This document shows, piece after piece, positions 54,759-64,000 of a DNA stretch of 64,000 bases (positions are counted from its first letter, which is position 1; every line of letters starts with the position of its first letter). The DNA lies in the NCBI GenBank assembly GCA_018296165.2, contig JACKQL020000024.1:558001-622000 (forward strand), read 5' to 3'. The notes below the pieces were generated by a model. The model searched no databases, had not been told where the DNA came from, and saw nothing but the letters and a program-made list of their open reading frames with translations. The position numbers were made by a program, and so were the translations under genes. The stretch comes from Termitomyces sp. T153. Lineage: Eukaryota > Basidiomycota > Agaricomycetes > Agaricales > Lyophyllaceae.

Positions 54759-57098
54759 ATGAAAGAATTTACTCTTAAGGAGGTGCAGAAGGTCCCTGCC
54801 ATTATTCTAGTCTATATGTTCTTCAGCTGACTAGAGTACTTCAGCACAATACCGAAGGCGACCTGGTTAGTGCACGCAACAATAACAAAGAGTCCCATTA
54901 ACGGTAGCCTACATATCCAGTGGATCGTTATAGACTCGAAAGTATACGATCTCTCGAAATTTGCCAATCTGCACCCTGGAGGTTCTAACGTGCTATTCGC
55001 TGAGAGTGTCGGTCAGTCGAACTAAGTGTTTAGATTCTAACATCTGATGATTCACTTGGCTAGCTGGAAAGGACGCGACTCAAATTTTCTTTGGACTTCA
55101 TCGTCAGGAAGTTCTATCTAAGCCTCAGTATATTCGGCTCCAAATAGGTAAGATCCAAGGCCAAGAGGAGCAAATACGTCCTCTAGCACCAGGAGAACTC
55201 AGTCAAGTTCCTTATGCCGAACCAACGTGGCTCAGCAAAGGCTATTTCAGTCCATATTACTCGGACAGCCACAGAAGATTCCAGGTTGCTGCTCGTAAAT
55301 TCTTCATGGAAGTCATCCAGCCTGAGTCTGTGAGGTGTGAAGAAAATGGTCAACGTATATCACAGGAGGTAGTGGACAAGATGAGGTATGTGATCTGCTG
55401 TCAGTACTTTCACTGATCTCACTCCGAGTCTAATAGTGAGGCCAACATTATAGCAATGCGACTTGGGCCTGGGAAGCATCTGAAAGGTCGCACTCTATTG
55501 GGCGGAGTGATCAAACCTGAAGAGTTTGATTATTTCCACGAAGTGTGTTCATCATTTCTTGTTTCATTTGTCAGGCTTTACAGTGACAGGGTATCATTCA
55601 CGCAGAACTTGCTCGTGTCAGCAGTCGTGCCGTCGTTGATGGACTTCTTGCTGGCGTAGTCATCGGCGTACCTCCTATCCTAAATTATGGCTCCCAAGAA
55701 CTTCGAACAAAGGTTATCTCAGACGTAGGAAACTCATATTCTCAGATTCCGTTTTGCTCGTATCTTATAATTATGGTCAGGCTCTCTCCGGCAAAAAATA
55801 CGTGGCGCTGGCGATAAGTGAAGCTTTTGCCGGTAGTGATGTTAGTGGTCTACAAACCACTGCCGTCCGCGATGGCGATTAATGGATCGTCACTGGAACA
55901 AAAAAGTACGTCGTTTCTCGTCGGTCAACTTAATATTCTTTCCCTGACTTTTCCTAGGTGGATTACGAATGGGACTTTTGCGGACTACTTCACGACTGGG
56001 TGTAAAACTGAGGTAAGGTATCATACATGGCTTACTGCCGCGGCTTTAGATTATGAGACTTCTACATCGCAGACAGGCTTCACGGTCCTCCTCATTGAAC
56101 GTGGGCCCGGTGTAACAACCAAACAAATCAAAACCTCTTACTCCTCAGTTGCTGGCACAGCCTACGTCACCTTCGATAAGGTTCGATTTCTATCCTCTCG
56201 ATTATATATCACCACTCACATGGCGTAACCATAATACAGGTCCGCGTTCCGGTCTCACATACACTCGGTCAAGTTGGCAAGGGCATGCAAGTCATTCTCA
56301 GTAACTTCAACCATGAGCGATGGATGGTTATTGCATGTTCAATTTCCGCACAGCGTCTGATTGTTGAAGAATGTCTCAAGTAAGACCTTTTCTACTACTA
56401 CTGGTGTTCAATTTGTGTTGAGATCCATTGTCTCAAGATGGGCCACACAGCGCATGGTGTTTGGCAAGCCACTAGCTTCGCAAGCTGTCATCCGCGCCAA
56501 GCTTGCAGCGATGATTTCTCGCGTTGAAGCTTGTCAGAATTGGTACGAGTCTGTAACGCATCAGATGAACAAAGTAAGTCGAGCTACCTTTTCAGATTCG
56601 TTCATCCGATGTTCTCCCTCAGATGAATTACAATGAAATGTCGAATAGACTTGCTGGTCCCATTGGGCTCTTGAAGCAGTAAGTGACATATCATCGTTCC
56701 AGACGTCTTTTACATTACATAGGTTTGTGTCCCGCACTGCGCGTGAGACGGCAGAAGGTGAGATGGATATTTCAGGTACCCTCTCAATTTTCTGATGATT
56801 TCGTCTCTAGACGCGACGCAAATCTTTGGTGGACGAGCCCTTACCATGACGGGTATGGGCAAATTGATTGAAAATGTATGCCCGAACTCGTCTGTCTCTC
56901 TCATCATGCTCACGCTGGCGATCGCGCTAGTACCACCGAACGTCAGGTTTCGACGCCAGTAAGCACTAGCTCTACGATAGGCCCTCGATATCCCTTTACT
57001 GACCTCATCCTTTAGTTCTCGCCGGTGCAGAAGACGTATTAGGCGACCTTGGTGTACGGCAGGCATTGAAGAAAATGCCCATTGACGCGCGGTTATAG
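54759..57098 (+). pseudogene. Cytochrome b5/acyl-CoA dehydrogenase fusion with an in-frame stop
   Basis: Exons join to an N-terminal cytochrome b5 domain ('VIDSKVYDLSKFANLHPGG', second haem His in 'FFGLHR') fused to an acyl-CoA dehydrogenase, an FAD enzyme that introduces the alpha-beta double bond of acyl-CoA. The dehydrogenase part has 'ISEAFAGSDVSGLQTT', 'NFNHERWMVIACSISAQRL', 'RMVFGKPLASQAVIRAKLA' and 'GGRALTMTGMGKLIEN', ending 'KKMPIDARL' at 57098. The start 'MKEFTLKEVQ' is normal for such fusions. All other joins keep the frame, but codon TAA at 55880-55882 falls where the family has Tyr, His or similar (GD-x-W-IVTGTKKW). This would cut the protein before half of the catalytic domain. 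Hence I call it a pseudogene, though a sequencing error or readthrough could explain it. Confidence 0.75.
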
Positions 57099-57254
57099 CC
57101 GCGCTAGCGGAAATACTAGTCACTGTTAGCAGAGACCCTGTTCGACCTATGATATACAACCAATATCTCAATGAAGAATCTTTCGGAAGACAGGCTAAAT
57201 ACTTGTCGTTCATTCATGGAACTCCTGAGGACTACGGATGCTCACTATCTAATG

Positions 57255-58610
57255 CTACTTTGGCTGGGAAAGCCAATCTCCAGCACGAAGACCCTCTTCA
57301 AGTAGAAATATGGAGAGCTCATCACCAGGTCGTCTGCATCCAAACACATAGTCCATCAATCTGCAAGTAATTCCGAATCTTGAGAATGGAGAATCGATGG
57401 CAATCTCAATGGCTTCGTAAACGTGTGAGTTACGAGTATAGTTTGCACTGACAGGATCTGCCTCTTCAAATGCTCGGAGGTATTCCTCACGGAACGCTTC
57501 GAGAACTTCTGGTGAGTCTTCCTGCAGCTCTTCGCGCGAAGGAATGGACGGATCGATCGAGGTTGCGATGACTCCACCATCTTCCTCTTCTTGATTACTA
57601 CTCATTTCATCTTCTTGCTCAGAGAGCACATCATCTTGTGTCCTTGTCCTTGGATATCCATACATGAGAGGGTCCCAATCGCGGGTAATCCACGAAGGAT
57701 ACCTGGCGTAACCACCCTGTCGTGGGCTTGTTTGTGTACCATCCCAATCAATCAGACCCGTCACATGCCCCTCCTCATCGACGAAAATATTCTGATAGTT
57801 AAAGTCGGGCATGTGAAGCACGAAAGGGGGACCGTCAAGCGACTCGTCGGGTAAAGCGCCAGCAAACAGACGTAGTAAAGACAAGGATATCTTATGGTCC
57901 ATCGAGGGAGCCTCGGATACTTGTCTGGAGATGTCATCAAGGAGATAAGCATGTACTGTGTTGTATGGCCCCCTCGTACTAGTTCCTCCGTCCTCAATTT
58001 CATCCGTGGAAGTCAGCAAAGGACCAACGACATGCGAATCTGTCTTCGGATCATAGTCGAGACATCCAATGGCTGGAAACTCGAGAGTCCGAAGTTGCAT
58101 CATGTTAAAGACTAGGGATCGGAACACGTTCTTGCGCCGTTCCTCTGTAAACCACTTTGGATCAAACCACAGCTTACATAGCTGGATACCCTTTACGCGA
58201 TCCATAAGGATGTATGGGCGACCAATCACATTTTTTGTGTCGACGGAGAAGTCGTGAATGGGAGGTATAGGGATACTTGTGCGGCTCTGAATAAGTTTCA
58301 TGGTAATGATATCCGACCGAAGCCCTTTTTCCATCATAGGACTCCATTCATCTTTGGGGATACGTATAACCCACTGAACATTATCTTCGAAGTCGATAAA
58401 CCAGACCACATTGTATGAGCCAGCTTTTGGAGTGGAATTCACCGTACATGCCACACTATCATCCGACAATGTTGTACGACTGCGTACAGCTGTGGCCAGA
58501 GACGCGATTGAGTTCAGATCTATGTGGTCAACAAAGGAAGGAGTGGAGGACGATTTTGACACGGAGGAAGACGCGGAAAGATGATCTTGTGTTCTAGGAC
58601 GGTCGGACAT
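57255..58610 (-). CDS. Aminoglycoside-phosphotransferase-fold kinase
   Basis: A single-exon gene of 451 residues. The fold is the APH/choline-kinase type: 'VVWFIDFEDNVQWVIRIPKD' supplies the strand with the ATP-site Lys region, 'RPYILMDRVKGIQL' is the hinge, the catalytic loop reads 'HMPDFNYQNIFVDE' (HxDxxxxN form with an inserted residue) and the metal motif is 'LIDWDG'. Acidic Glu/Asp-rich inserts lie around residues 320-360. Such kinases are greatly expanded in Agaricomycetes and their substrates are unknown. It is convergent with the acyl-CoA dehydrogenase. Lack of introns is unusual among its neighbours. Confidence 0.8.
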   Translation of the reverse strand: MSDRPRTQDHLSASSSVSKSSSTPSFVDHIDLNSIASLATAVRSRTTLSDDSVACTVNSTPKAGSYNVVWFIDFEDNVQWVIRIPKDEWSPMMEKGLRSDIITMKLIQSRTSIPIPPIHDFSVDTKNVIGRPYILMDRVKGIQLCKLWFDPKWFTEERRKNVFRSLVFNMMQLRTLEFPAIGCLDYDPKTDSHVVGPLLTSTDEIEDGGTSTRGPYNTVHAYLLDDISRQVSEAPSMDHKISLSLLRLFAGALPDESLDGPPFVLHMPDFNYQNIFVDEEGHVTGLIDWDGTQTSPRQGGYARYPSWITRDWDPLMYGYPRTRTQDDVLSEQEDEMSSNQEEEDGGVIATSIDPSIPSREELQEDSPEVLEAFREEYLRAFEEADPVSANYTRNSHVYEAIEIAIDSPFSRFGITCRLMDYVFGCRRPGDELSIFLLEEGLRAGDWLSQPK

Positions 58611-58674
58611 GAGGATTGCGGTCGTGTCGAGGAGATGATCGAACTGTTCTAATCCGTTCCTTTTGTATGCATTA

Positions 58675-58968
58675 AGGTACGATTGCTGCCGATTTATGGA
58701 CCCACACCGGGCGCTAGTATTCTCAGACGTTTGGTCATGGCATCACTCATTCAAATGAACCGTCTTTCAACTATGAAATAGTACAGTCAATATCGTAAAT
58801 CGTATCCAATCTCTCCTGTTGCATCTCATCAATGATATCCGATGACCACAATCACATAAGTAAGAATGGTAGCCCACACACCAGGCACGTGGACTCTCAT
58901 GTAGGCGCCCCATTGCCTTCTGCTGCTGTGATGCGCGTCGATGGGGGAGCTGTGGTACTAGCAAATGT
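58675..58968 (-). pseudogene. Truncated copy of the Cys-rich gene family (3' end only)
   Basis: The block is homologous to 60386-60701, the last 40 or so codons plus 3' flank of the gene at 60558-61387. A 1-bp deletion (CCTACATGAG against CCTACAATGAG) shifts the frame, and homology stops abruptly at 'ctagcaaatgt'. It is a partial segmental duplicate without promoter or the Cys-rich domain. Confidence 0.85.
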
Positions 58969-59269
58969 ATACTGAACTTCGATGATACTTAGCCTTTCGT
59001 CCCCGATGAAGTGTAATTAGATTAGATTAGATTGGGAATGTTGGCCTGCCTGATTATGGGTCGGTCAGTGGCGGGTGGGCATGTCTTGATTGTTGAATTC
59101 CAACACCTAAGATCTCCATATAAGGACTGATCAGATTGTTTTCTGAATTTCATTTTCCACCTTGAGCGCACTCTCATTTACCTCATCGTGGCGTTGGGTG
59201 TTGTCAGACCCTCAAGATCGCCTTTAAATTTCCTCCTTTGGTTGTTTTGTTTTGTCGTTCAGCGCGCCT
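58969..59269 (+). promoter_or_regulatory. Possible promoter and 5' UTR
   Basis: An ATTAG microsatellite lies at about 59018-59034 and 'atataagg' at about 59116. CT-rich sequence follows up to an ATG at 59270. The arrangement looks like a promoter and leader for the doubtful gene that follows. Confidence 0.35.
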
Positions 59270-60030
59270 ATGGCCACGAACACGACTAAACGTGGCGGCG
59301 GCGAGGTCGAACAGGAGGGGAACTCGAAGCCAGCGGTGTGACGTCGATCAGACGCGCTTAAAGGCATCCCAGCCAGATCGATCAAAACCGCAATCCAACC
59401 CTACGTCCGCCTCGTGCCACCCTTTATTCTTGCTTTTCCTTGCTTTTTCCATGCTTGCTTCTCGTTGCTTGTTTGTCTTCCTTCCGTCTTGCATTTCCCT
59501 TCCTTCAAATTTTCTCCCCACTTCGTACTTTGCACTTCGCACTTAACACTTTTCTACTCCCACAGGCTTCGCACACAAAGCAACAGAACCGATCCCCCAC
59601 AAAAATTACATCACTCCGCGCATTGCGGCCGTCATCGGCAACGTCTGACGTCTGCACATCCCGAATAATTCCCGGACCCCGGATCCGAGGACGGGACGCT
59701 GAGGGGACGATTCAGGGTGTGTCGGGGCAATGGTTCGCTTCTGCGTGCGTCGTCTCCTTCTCTCTTCTGTCCTTCCCTTCTTCCTTGCTTGCATTCCTCT
59801 GTCTCCCTTCATCTTCCCATCCACTTTGTCTGTGTGCCTTTGCCTCTATGAAGATTCAAAAACCAACGCAGATGATGCTGACGCCCCCCCCCCCCGACAG
59901 AGAGCGCGAATGCGCATTCGAGAAGTTTTCAGTCGTGTTTGAGCCGTGCATGGTGGAGAGGGGGAGGGGGCGCGGGAGGGGGGTGAGCAGGGAGGATTGG
60001 TTATTTAGTGTACATAGAGAACACTACTAG
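59270..60030 (+). CDS. Doubtful spliced gene
   Basis: The ATG at 59270 starts 'MATNTTKRGGGEVEQEG' but meets a stop after 23 codons unless spliced. A following stretch reads 'DALKGIPARSIKTAIQPYV'. After a very pyrimidine-rich segment (59404-59565) ending in 'cccacag' it reads 'FAHKATEPIPHKNYITPRIA'. These pieces could be exons of one protein. The C-terminal part is unclear, with a 12-C run near 59884-59895. No family is recognised and the exon structure is not established. Confidence 0.25.
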
Positions 60031-60557
60031 TTGTGTATGTATAGGGTTGCGACATACTATTTCTAGTGCTGTACTTGTATTTTCTTTGGAGTTGGATTTA
60101 TCTTGTGGGGTCTTTGGGTGGTGGTGGTGTGGGGTGGTAGTGGAGGTGTATGGGTAAACGTGTCATGAGTCTGATAATGAAGGTGAGCTTCGAGATCGCT
60201 TTTTGTAGATCTACAACGACGAAACAATCCTTCTCTACGACTGCAATCCACCAGCCGCTGCATTGATGTGGTGCGCGTGGTGTAGTGTGTGCAGTGTGGT
60301 ATGTGTAGTACTTGCCAGTGCCAATGGATTGAATTCGTGTGGCCAAGATGGAAAGACGGGGCCGTAGTTTAGTCGCAGTGCATCAAGGGTACGGTTGCTG
60401 CCGATTTATGGACCCACACCAGGTGCTAGTGTTTTCAAACGCTTGGTCGGCATGCTGCACACGCGTCATGGCATCACTCATTCAAATGGACCGTCTTTTA
60501 ACTATGAAATATTACAGTACATATCGTAAAACGTATCCAATCTCTCCCGTTGCAGTT
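60031..60557. other. 3' flank of the Cys-rich gene
   Basis: 60386-60557 is the flank shared with the truncated copy at 58675-58968. 60031-60385 shows GT-rich sequence (60110-60155) and no gene. Confidence 0.45.
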
Positions 60558-61387
60558 TCACCAATGATATCCGATGACCACAATCACATAAGTAAGGATG
60601 GTAGCCCACACACCAAACACGTGGACTCTCATTGTAGGCGCCCCATTGCCTGCTGCTGCTGTGGTGCTTGTCGATGGGGAGACTGTGGTACTAGCAAATG
60701 TGGGAACCGAGGTCCTTGTATCGACAGTGACGGTTTGTTGGACGACTCTGCTTGTCAATGTACTCGGTACCGATAGGGTAGACAGTTGTGTAGAGGCCGA
60801 AGAGCTTAACCCCGCTGGACTCCTGTCCGACGTAGTGCTAACGAATGTGCTAGTTGCAGGAAGGTTCGTTGGGCCACTACTCCCTTGGCCTGGCAAAGTA
60901 AGAGTGGGAATACCGAGGCCGTGGGCTGCACACTCTTGTTCGAGTTCTTTGAAATACGAGAGTGAGAATCGAATGATAACAGAAGAATATACGCTACCAA
61001 CTCACCCTTTAGTACAGCTTGGGCACCAGAGTAATCAGTCGCATTGAGAGCACTACCGAAGCAGACAAGACAGTTGTAATATTGTGTTTCAAACGTAGCT
61101 GTGCAGCACTGCTGCGGGGTACAGTTCTTCAATTCGGACGGAATCGCATTAGACAGACAAGTCTAGCAGGCAAAGCCAGGACTTACGTTGGCTATGGCTG
61201 TATTGACGGGATCGCAGGTCGATTTGCATTGGCTTGGTACATCTGGATTGTCGCTTTGCCGAGCGTTTAACAAGCCTGCGTCATGAGGATAGCCTATCCG
61301 CTCGACAACCACGTGTGCACTACCAGGACGAGCCGAAGTATGTGTAAATCCCCAGAGTGCTCCAACAAGTGCCGTGATATAGAGCAT
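60558..61387 (-). CDS. Small Cys-rich, Ser/Thr-rich secreted protein, copy 1
   Basis: Exons 61187-61387, 61006-61126 and 60558-60946 join in phase to 236 residues. The N-terminus 'MLYITALVGALWGFTHTSA' is a signal peptide. The Cys-rich domain has eight Cys in the order C-x3-C...C-x4-CC...C-x2-C...C ('SQCKSTC', 'CTPQQCC', 'YNCLVC', 'QECA'). A Ser/Thr-rich stalk and a C-terminal hydrophobic segment ('VWATILTYVIVVIGYHW') suggest a GPI or membrane anchor at the cell surface. The intron sizes of the first intron (60 nt) and the exon-2 size (121 nt) equal those of copy 2. The ATG used in copy 2 is lost here and a downstream one serves. Function is unknown. The Cys pattern recalls CFEM but does not match it. 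Confidence 0.7.
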
Positions 61388-61894
61388 CTCCAAGATACTT
61401 TGCCTTGCACTTGGAGACGTTTAAGGGAATTGGGATAATGTTAGGAGCGACGAATTGTCCCGTTCATCACCGTGATACTTCCAGTAGAGCGGCGATGAAC
61501 GGCACTACAGCTTGAACAAGTTAGGAGGCGTGGAAAATGAAACTTTACTTACAATGCGTACTTGACATGGGGTTGACGCTTTATGGATGCCGAAGAACCT
61601 TCACGTACCTTAAATCGACGCTAACTTTCATTAGAATCATTTCTTGCCAAATCGGTCCGCGATCTGTGTTGAGAGCATTATGATGAGATCTTGATTTTTC
61701 ATCAAGTAAGAATGCCTGGGATGCTTTTCCTTCATGAGTATCGGTCAAGAACCCGCGTTGATGCATCATGGATCCATCAATCATGGTCTTAGACACGAGA
61801 CTTTATTCTTGACAAGAATGGACGGTCATTTCGAACTGCAGTAGTACAGTCAGGACGTATGTATATTCATTCAATCTCTCGTCTTGCGATCCTC
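61388..61894. other. Spacer between copies 1 and 2
   Basis: It is upstream of copy 1 and downstream of copy 2 on the minus strand. It presumably contains the copy 1 promoter, but no TATA-like box is clear. Short open frames show nothing. Confidence 0.4.
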
Positions 61895-62735
61895 TTATCC
61901 AAGATACTCGATAGCAACAATCACGAAACCAAGAATGGCAGCCAAAACAACGGACGTGTGAGGTCCCATTGTAGATATCCCATTGCCCTCTGGTGCCATG
62001 GTAGTGGTAGGCATAGGAGCTGTGGTTCTCGTATCAGCGGTGACGGTTTTTTGGGTTAAAGTACTTGGCAATGGAGGTACTGATAGTGTAGGCAAGCGTG
62101 TAGATGTCAAAAAGTTTGAGCTCGCTGAATTCGTCGCGATGCTCCCAGTCGACGTCCTGGTGCCAGTTGCAGGAGTCATTGAGCTACCGCCTCCTTGGCC
62201 TGGAAAGAAAAGACTAGGAATACCAAGGCCGAAGGATGCACACTCTGCCTCGAGTTCTTGAAACACAATGACATGGGAGTCGGAATTAAGTACACATCGT
62301 AACGCAAGAATGGAGCAGCTCACCATTTATCACCGTTTGGGCACTCGAAAAATCTGTCAAGTTGATAGCACTACCAACGCAGACGAAACAGTTGAAAAAT
62401 TCTGTTTCAAAGTTAGCTGTGCAGCATTGCTGCGGGGAACAACTCTTCAATTCAGGCAGAATTGGATCAGGCAAACAAGCTTGACGGAGAAGGCTCAAAC
62501 TCACACTGGCTGAGTCTGCCAGGGTAAGAGGAGACTCGCAGATCGATTGGCATTGGCTTGGTACATTGGGAATGTCAGCTTGCCGAGTTCTTAATCGGAC
62601 CGTAGGGTGTCCTATCTGCTCAACGGCTATGTTCGTACTGCGGGCCAAAGTGTATGCAGAGCCCAAGAGAGCAAATAGGACCGTCGTATAAAGAATCTTC
62701 AGGGTATTGGCCCTAGTCTGGCAGTTGGAGACCAT
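61895..62735 (-). CDS. Small Cys-rich, Ser/Thr-rich secreted protein, copy 2
   Basis: Exons 62505-62735, 62324-62444 and 61895-62256 give 237 residues. The N-terminus 'MVSNCQTRANTLKILYTTVL' runs into a hydrophobic signal segment, followed by 'RLRTRQADIPNVPSQCQSIC'. The eight-Cys domain ('CSPQQCC', 'FNCFVC', 'AECA'), the Ser/Thr/Pro-rich stalk and the final 'VVLAAILGFVIVAIEYLG' match copy 1. Intron 1 (62445-62504) would also read through without a stop. Tandem same-strand arrangement with copies 1 and 3 shows local gene duplication. Confidence 0.7.
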
Positions 62736-63573
62736 CAAGGGAATGATGATGGGTAATGGTCAGGAATTCGAAGTACCCTACATTGGGAACATCTAACAGC
62801 TATAAATCCATGAGCCGGAATGGAGAACGTGTGGGAAAAAAGACTCCGTGTGAGTGCTCTCAAAGAAGACGCTCGTGATCATCGGAGCAAGAGTTTTTGG
62901 AAGCGTTTCGAACTGGCCCACGGTCCTGTCTAAACCCGTGACAAACTTGAGTTTAAGTACCATTATCATGAACTCGTAGTATGTTCTGCCCCAAGAGCTG
63001 CTCCTTATGTATATATCTATTGCTCTACCGTTCCCTGAGTAGTCGACGGTGTAACCGGAAAGGGTGACTAGCCTGTTTCCCTACAATTTGTCGAATGACT
63101 CGAGCTGGTCGACACAACCGAGTCTGCATGGAAAATGACTCTCGAAGCTTGAAGCTTTGAAAGCCTGCTCGAATACGATCGTATGAGAAGGCTATGTGTG
63201 TCGCAAGTGATGAACCGATGGAATTGGCCAGATCGGAAGTATTTAATTGATACGCGAATCCCGGTGGGAACCCAACTGTATGTCTATCATCCAGATATTC
63301 CACAACATATCTGTGGCATCGCATTGCACATCCTGTGCAGAATGACAATACCCATTGTAAGGTGTATTTTCCTCAGTAACACTGATTTGAGAGCAACCTA
63401 TTCGTCAATTCGTATAGTCGGTTGCAGACAATTAGACAGTACGGAAAAAGTTGGTATACACAGAAGAAAACTGTTGTTATTTGCTAGTATACTTCGAACT
63501 AGAGTCTTTTTCAACTATAATTCGAGAACAAGGGATATATATATCTTTCGACTCTCCTAGTGCAATCCACTCG
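62736..63573. other. Spacer between copies 2 and 3
   Basis: No gene is supported. The longest open frame (63183-63560, plus) has no recognisable feature and its codons look random. AT-rich sequence with 'tatatatat' lies near 63535-63545. Confidence 0.4.
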
Positions 63574-64000
63574 TTAAAGATATCCGATAGCCACAATCAC
63601 GAAAGCGAGAGTGACAGCCCACGCAAAGGACGTGGAGACTCTCAATGTAGGCACCCCGGCCGTAGTACTAGCGGATGCAGGAGCCGTGGTACTGGAAGAT
63701 GCGGAAGCTGTGGTACTAGCAGATGCGGGAGATGTGGTACTAGCAGATGCGGGAGCTGTAACGGTTGAACCAGTGGAGACGGTTTGTTGGACAATTGTGC
63801 TTGAAGGTATAGATCCTGATGGCATAGGTAGCTGTAGAGATGTCAACAAGCTTAAGCTTGCTGAACTGGTCACTGGACTATTGACCGACGACATGCTAGC
63901 GGGTGTCGGGGTAGTAAACATGCTAGTCGCAAGGGACGTTAAGCTACCGTCTCCTTGGGGTAACAAAGTAAGAGTGGGAATATCAATACCGACGTCTGCA
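63574..64000 (-). CDS. Small Cys-rich, Ser/Thr-rich secreted protein, copy 3 (partial)
   Basis: Only the last exon is inside the window. It starts at the edge with 'IDIPTLTLLPQGDGS', matching 'GLGIPTLTLPGQGSS' of copy 1. A longer Ser/Thr/Ala stalk follows, with at least four repeats like 'APASASTT' (63680-63770), then the C-terminal hydrophobic segment 'TLAFVIVAIGYL' and the stop at 63574-63576. The Cys-rich part should lie just beyond 64000. Confidence 0.65.
   Translation of the reverse strand, partial: ADVGIDIPTLTLLPQGDGSLTSLATSMFTTPTPASMSSVNSPVTSSASLSLLTSLQLPMPSGSIPSSTIVQQTVSTGSTVTAPASASTTSPASASTTASASSSTTAPASASTTAGVPTLRVSTSFAWAVTLAFVIVAIGYL

Noticed and set aside
61163..61186. In-frame TAG or a 24-nt intron in Cys-rich copy 1
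   Set aside because: A normal 60-nt intron (61127-61186) with a CTAAT branch-like site removes the stop. The same 60-nt intron exists in copy 2, so the gene is not broken here.
63183..63560. Plus-strand open frame of 125 codons
   Set aside because: It runs through an AT-rich spacer with no recognisable feature.

Overview
The window looks like a basidiomycete nuclear genome, most likely an Agaricomycete mushroom-type fungus. Genes are split by many introns of about 50-65 nt with GT-AG ends. The recognisable proteins (Spt4, Rad16, an Icp55-type aminopeptidase, a Hem25-type carrier, V-ATPase subunit c) are eukaryotic housekeeping genes. The transposons (chromodomain Ty3/gypsy, Ty1/copia, Tc1/mariner, Helitron, LINE) read like basidiomycete families. 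The species cannot be named from the sequence alone.

The layout alternates between gene islands, which contain CpG, and transposon blocks, where CpG is almost absent. Positions 1-2690 hold Ty3/gypsy gag and LTR debris and a Helitron helicase fragment. 3236-6668 is a Pro/Gln-rich gene. 6930-13815 holds two decayed Ty3/gypsy elements with an LTR of a third family between them. 15425-20109 carries an Icp55-type peptidase and, convergent to it, a cytochrome P450. 20715-26813 is a copia element with a Tc1/mariner element inside its integrase, followed by a broken copy of the P450. 28027-37426 is a dense housekeeping island: lipase, Spt4, Hem25-like carrier and Rad16. 38053-39054 has two unrecognised genes. 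39300-40640 is an unassigned CpG-poor stretch. 40878-44079 has an epoxide hydrolase and V-ATPase subunit c. 44500-54570 is a second large nest: Helitron, Ty3/gypsy gag, solo LTR, LINE, copia gag, Tc1, then Helitron again. 54759-58610 has a cytochrome b5/acyl-CoA dehydrogenase fusion gene with an in-frame stop and a phosphotransferase-type kinase. 58675-64000 holds a tandem family of small Cys-rich, Ser/Thr-rich secreted proteins.

No operon logic applies. Functional themes are mitochondrial work (Icp55 protein maturation, glycine import for haem synthesis), transcription and DNA repair (Spt4, Rad16), lipid and xenobiotic metabolism (lipase, acyl-CoA dehydrogenase, epoxide hydrolase, P450) and a probable cell-surface family at the right edge. 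The most informative signals are the CpG boundary inside one chromovirus (0 CpG in one 240-bp stretch, 15 in another), a solo LTR whose empty site is present in the same window, a Helitron apparently split by nested insertions, a 7-nt microexon, a premature stop in the acyl-CoA dehydrogenase, and the tandem Cys-rich family with a truncated copy.
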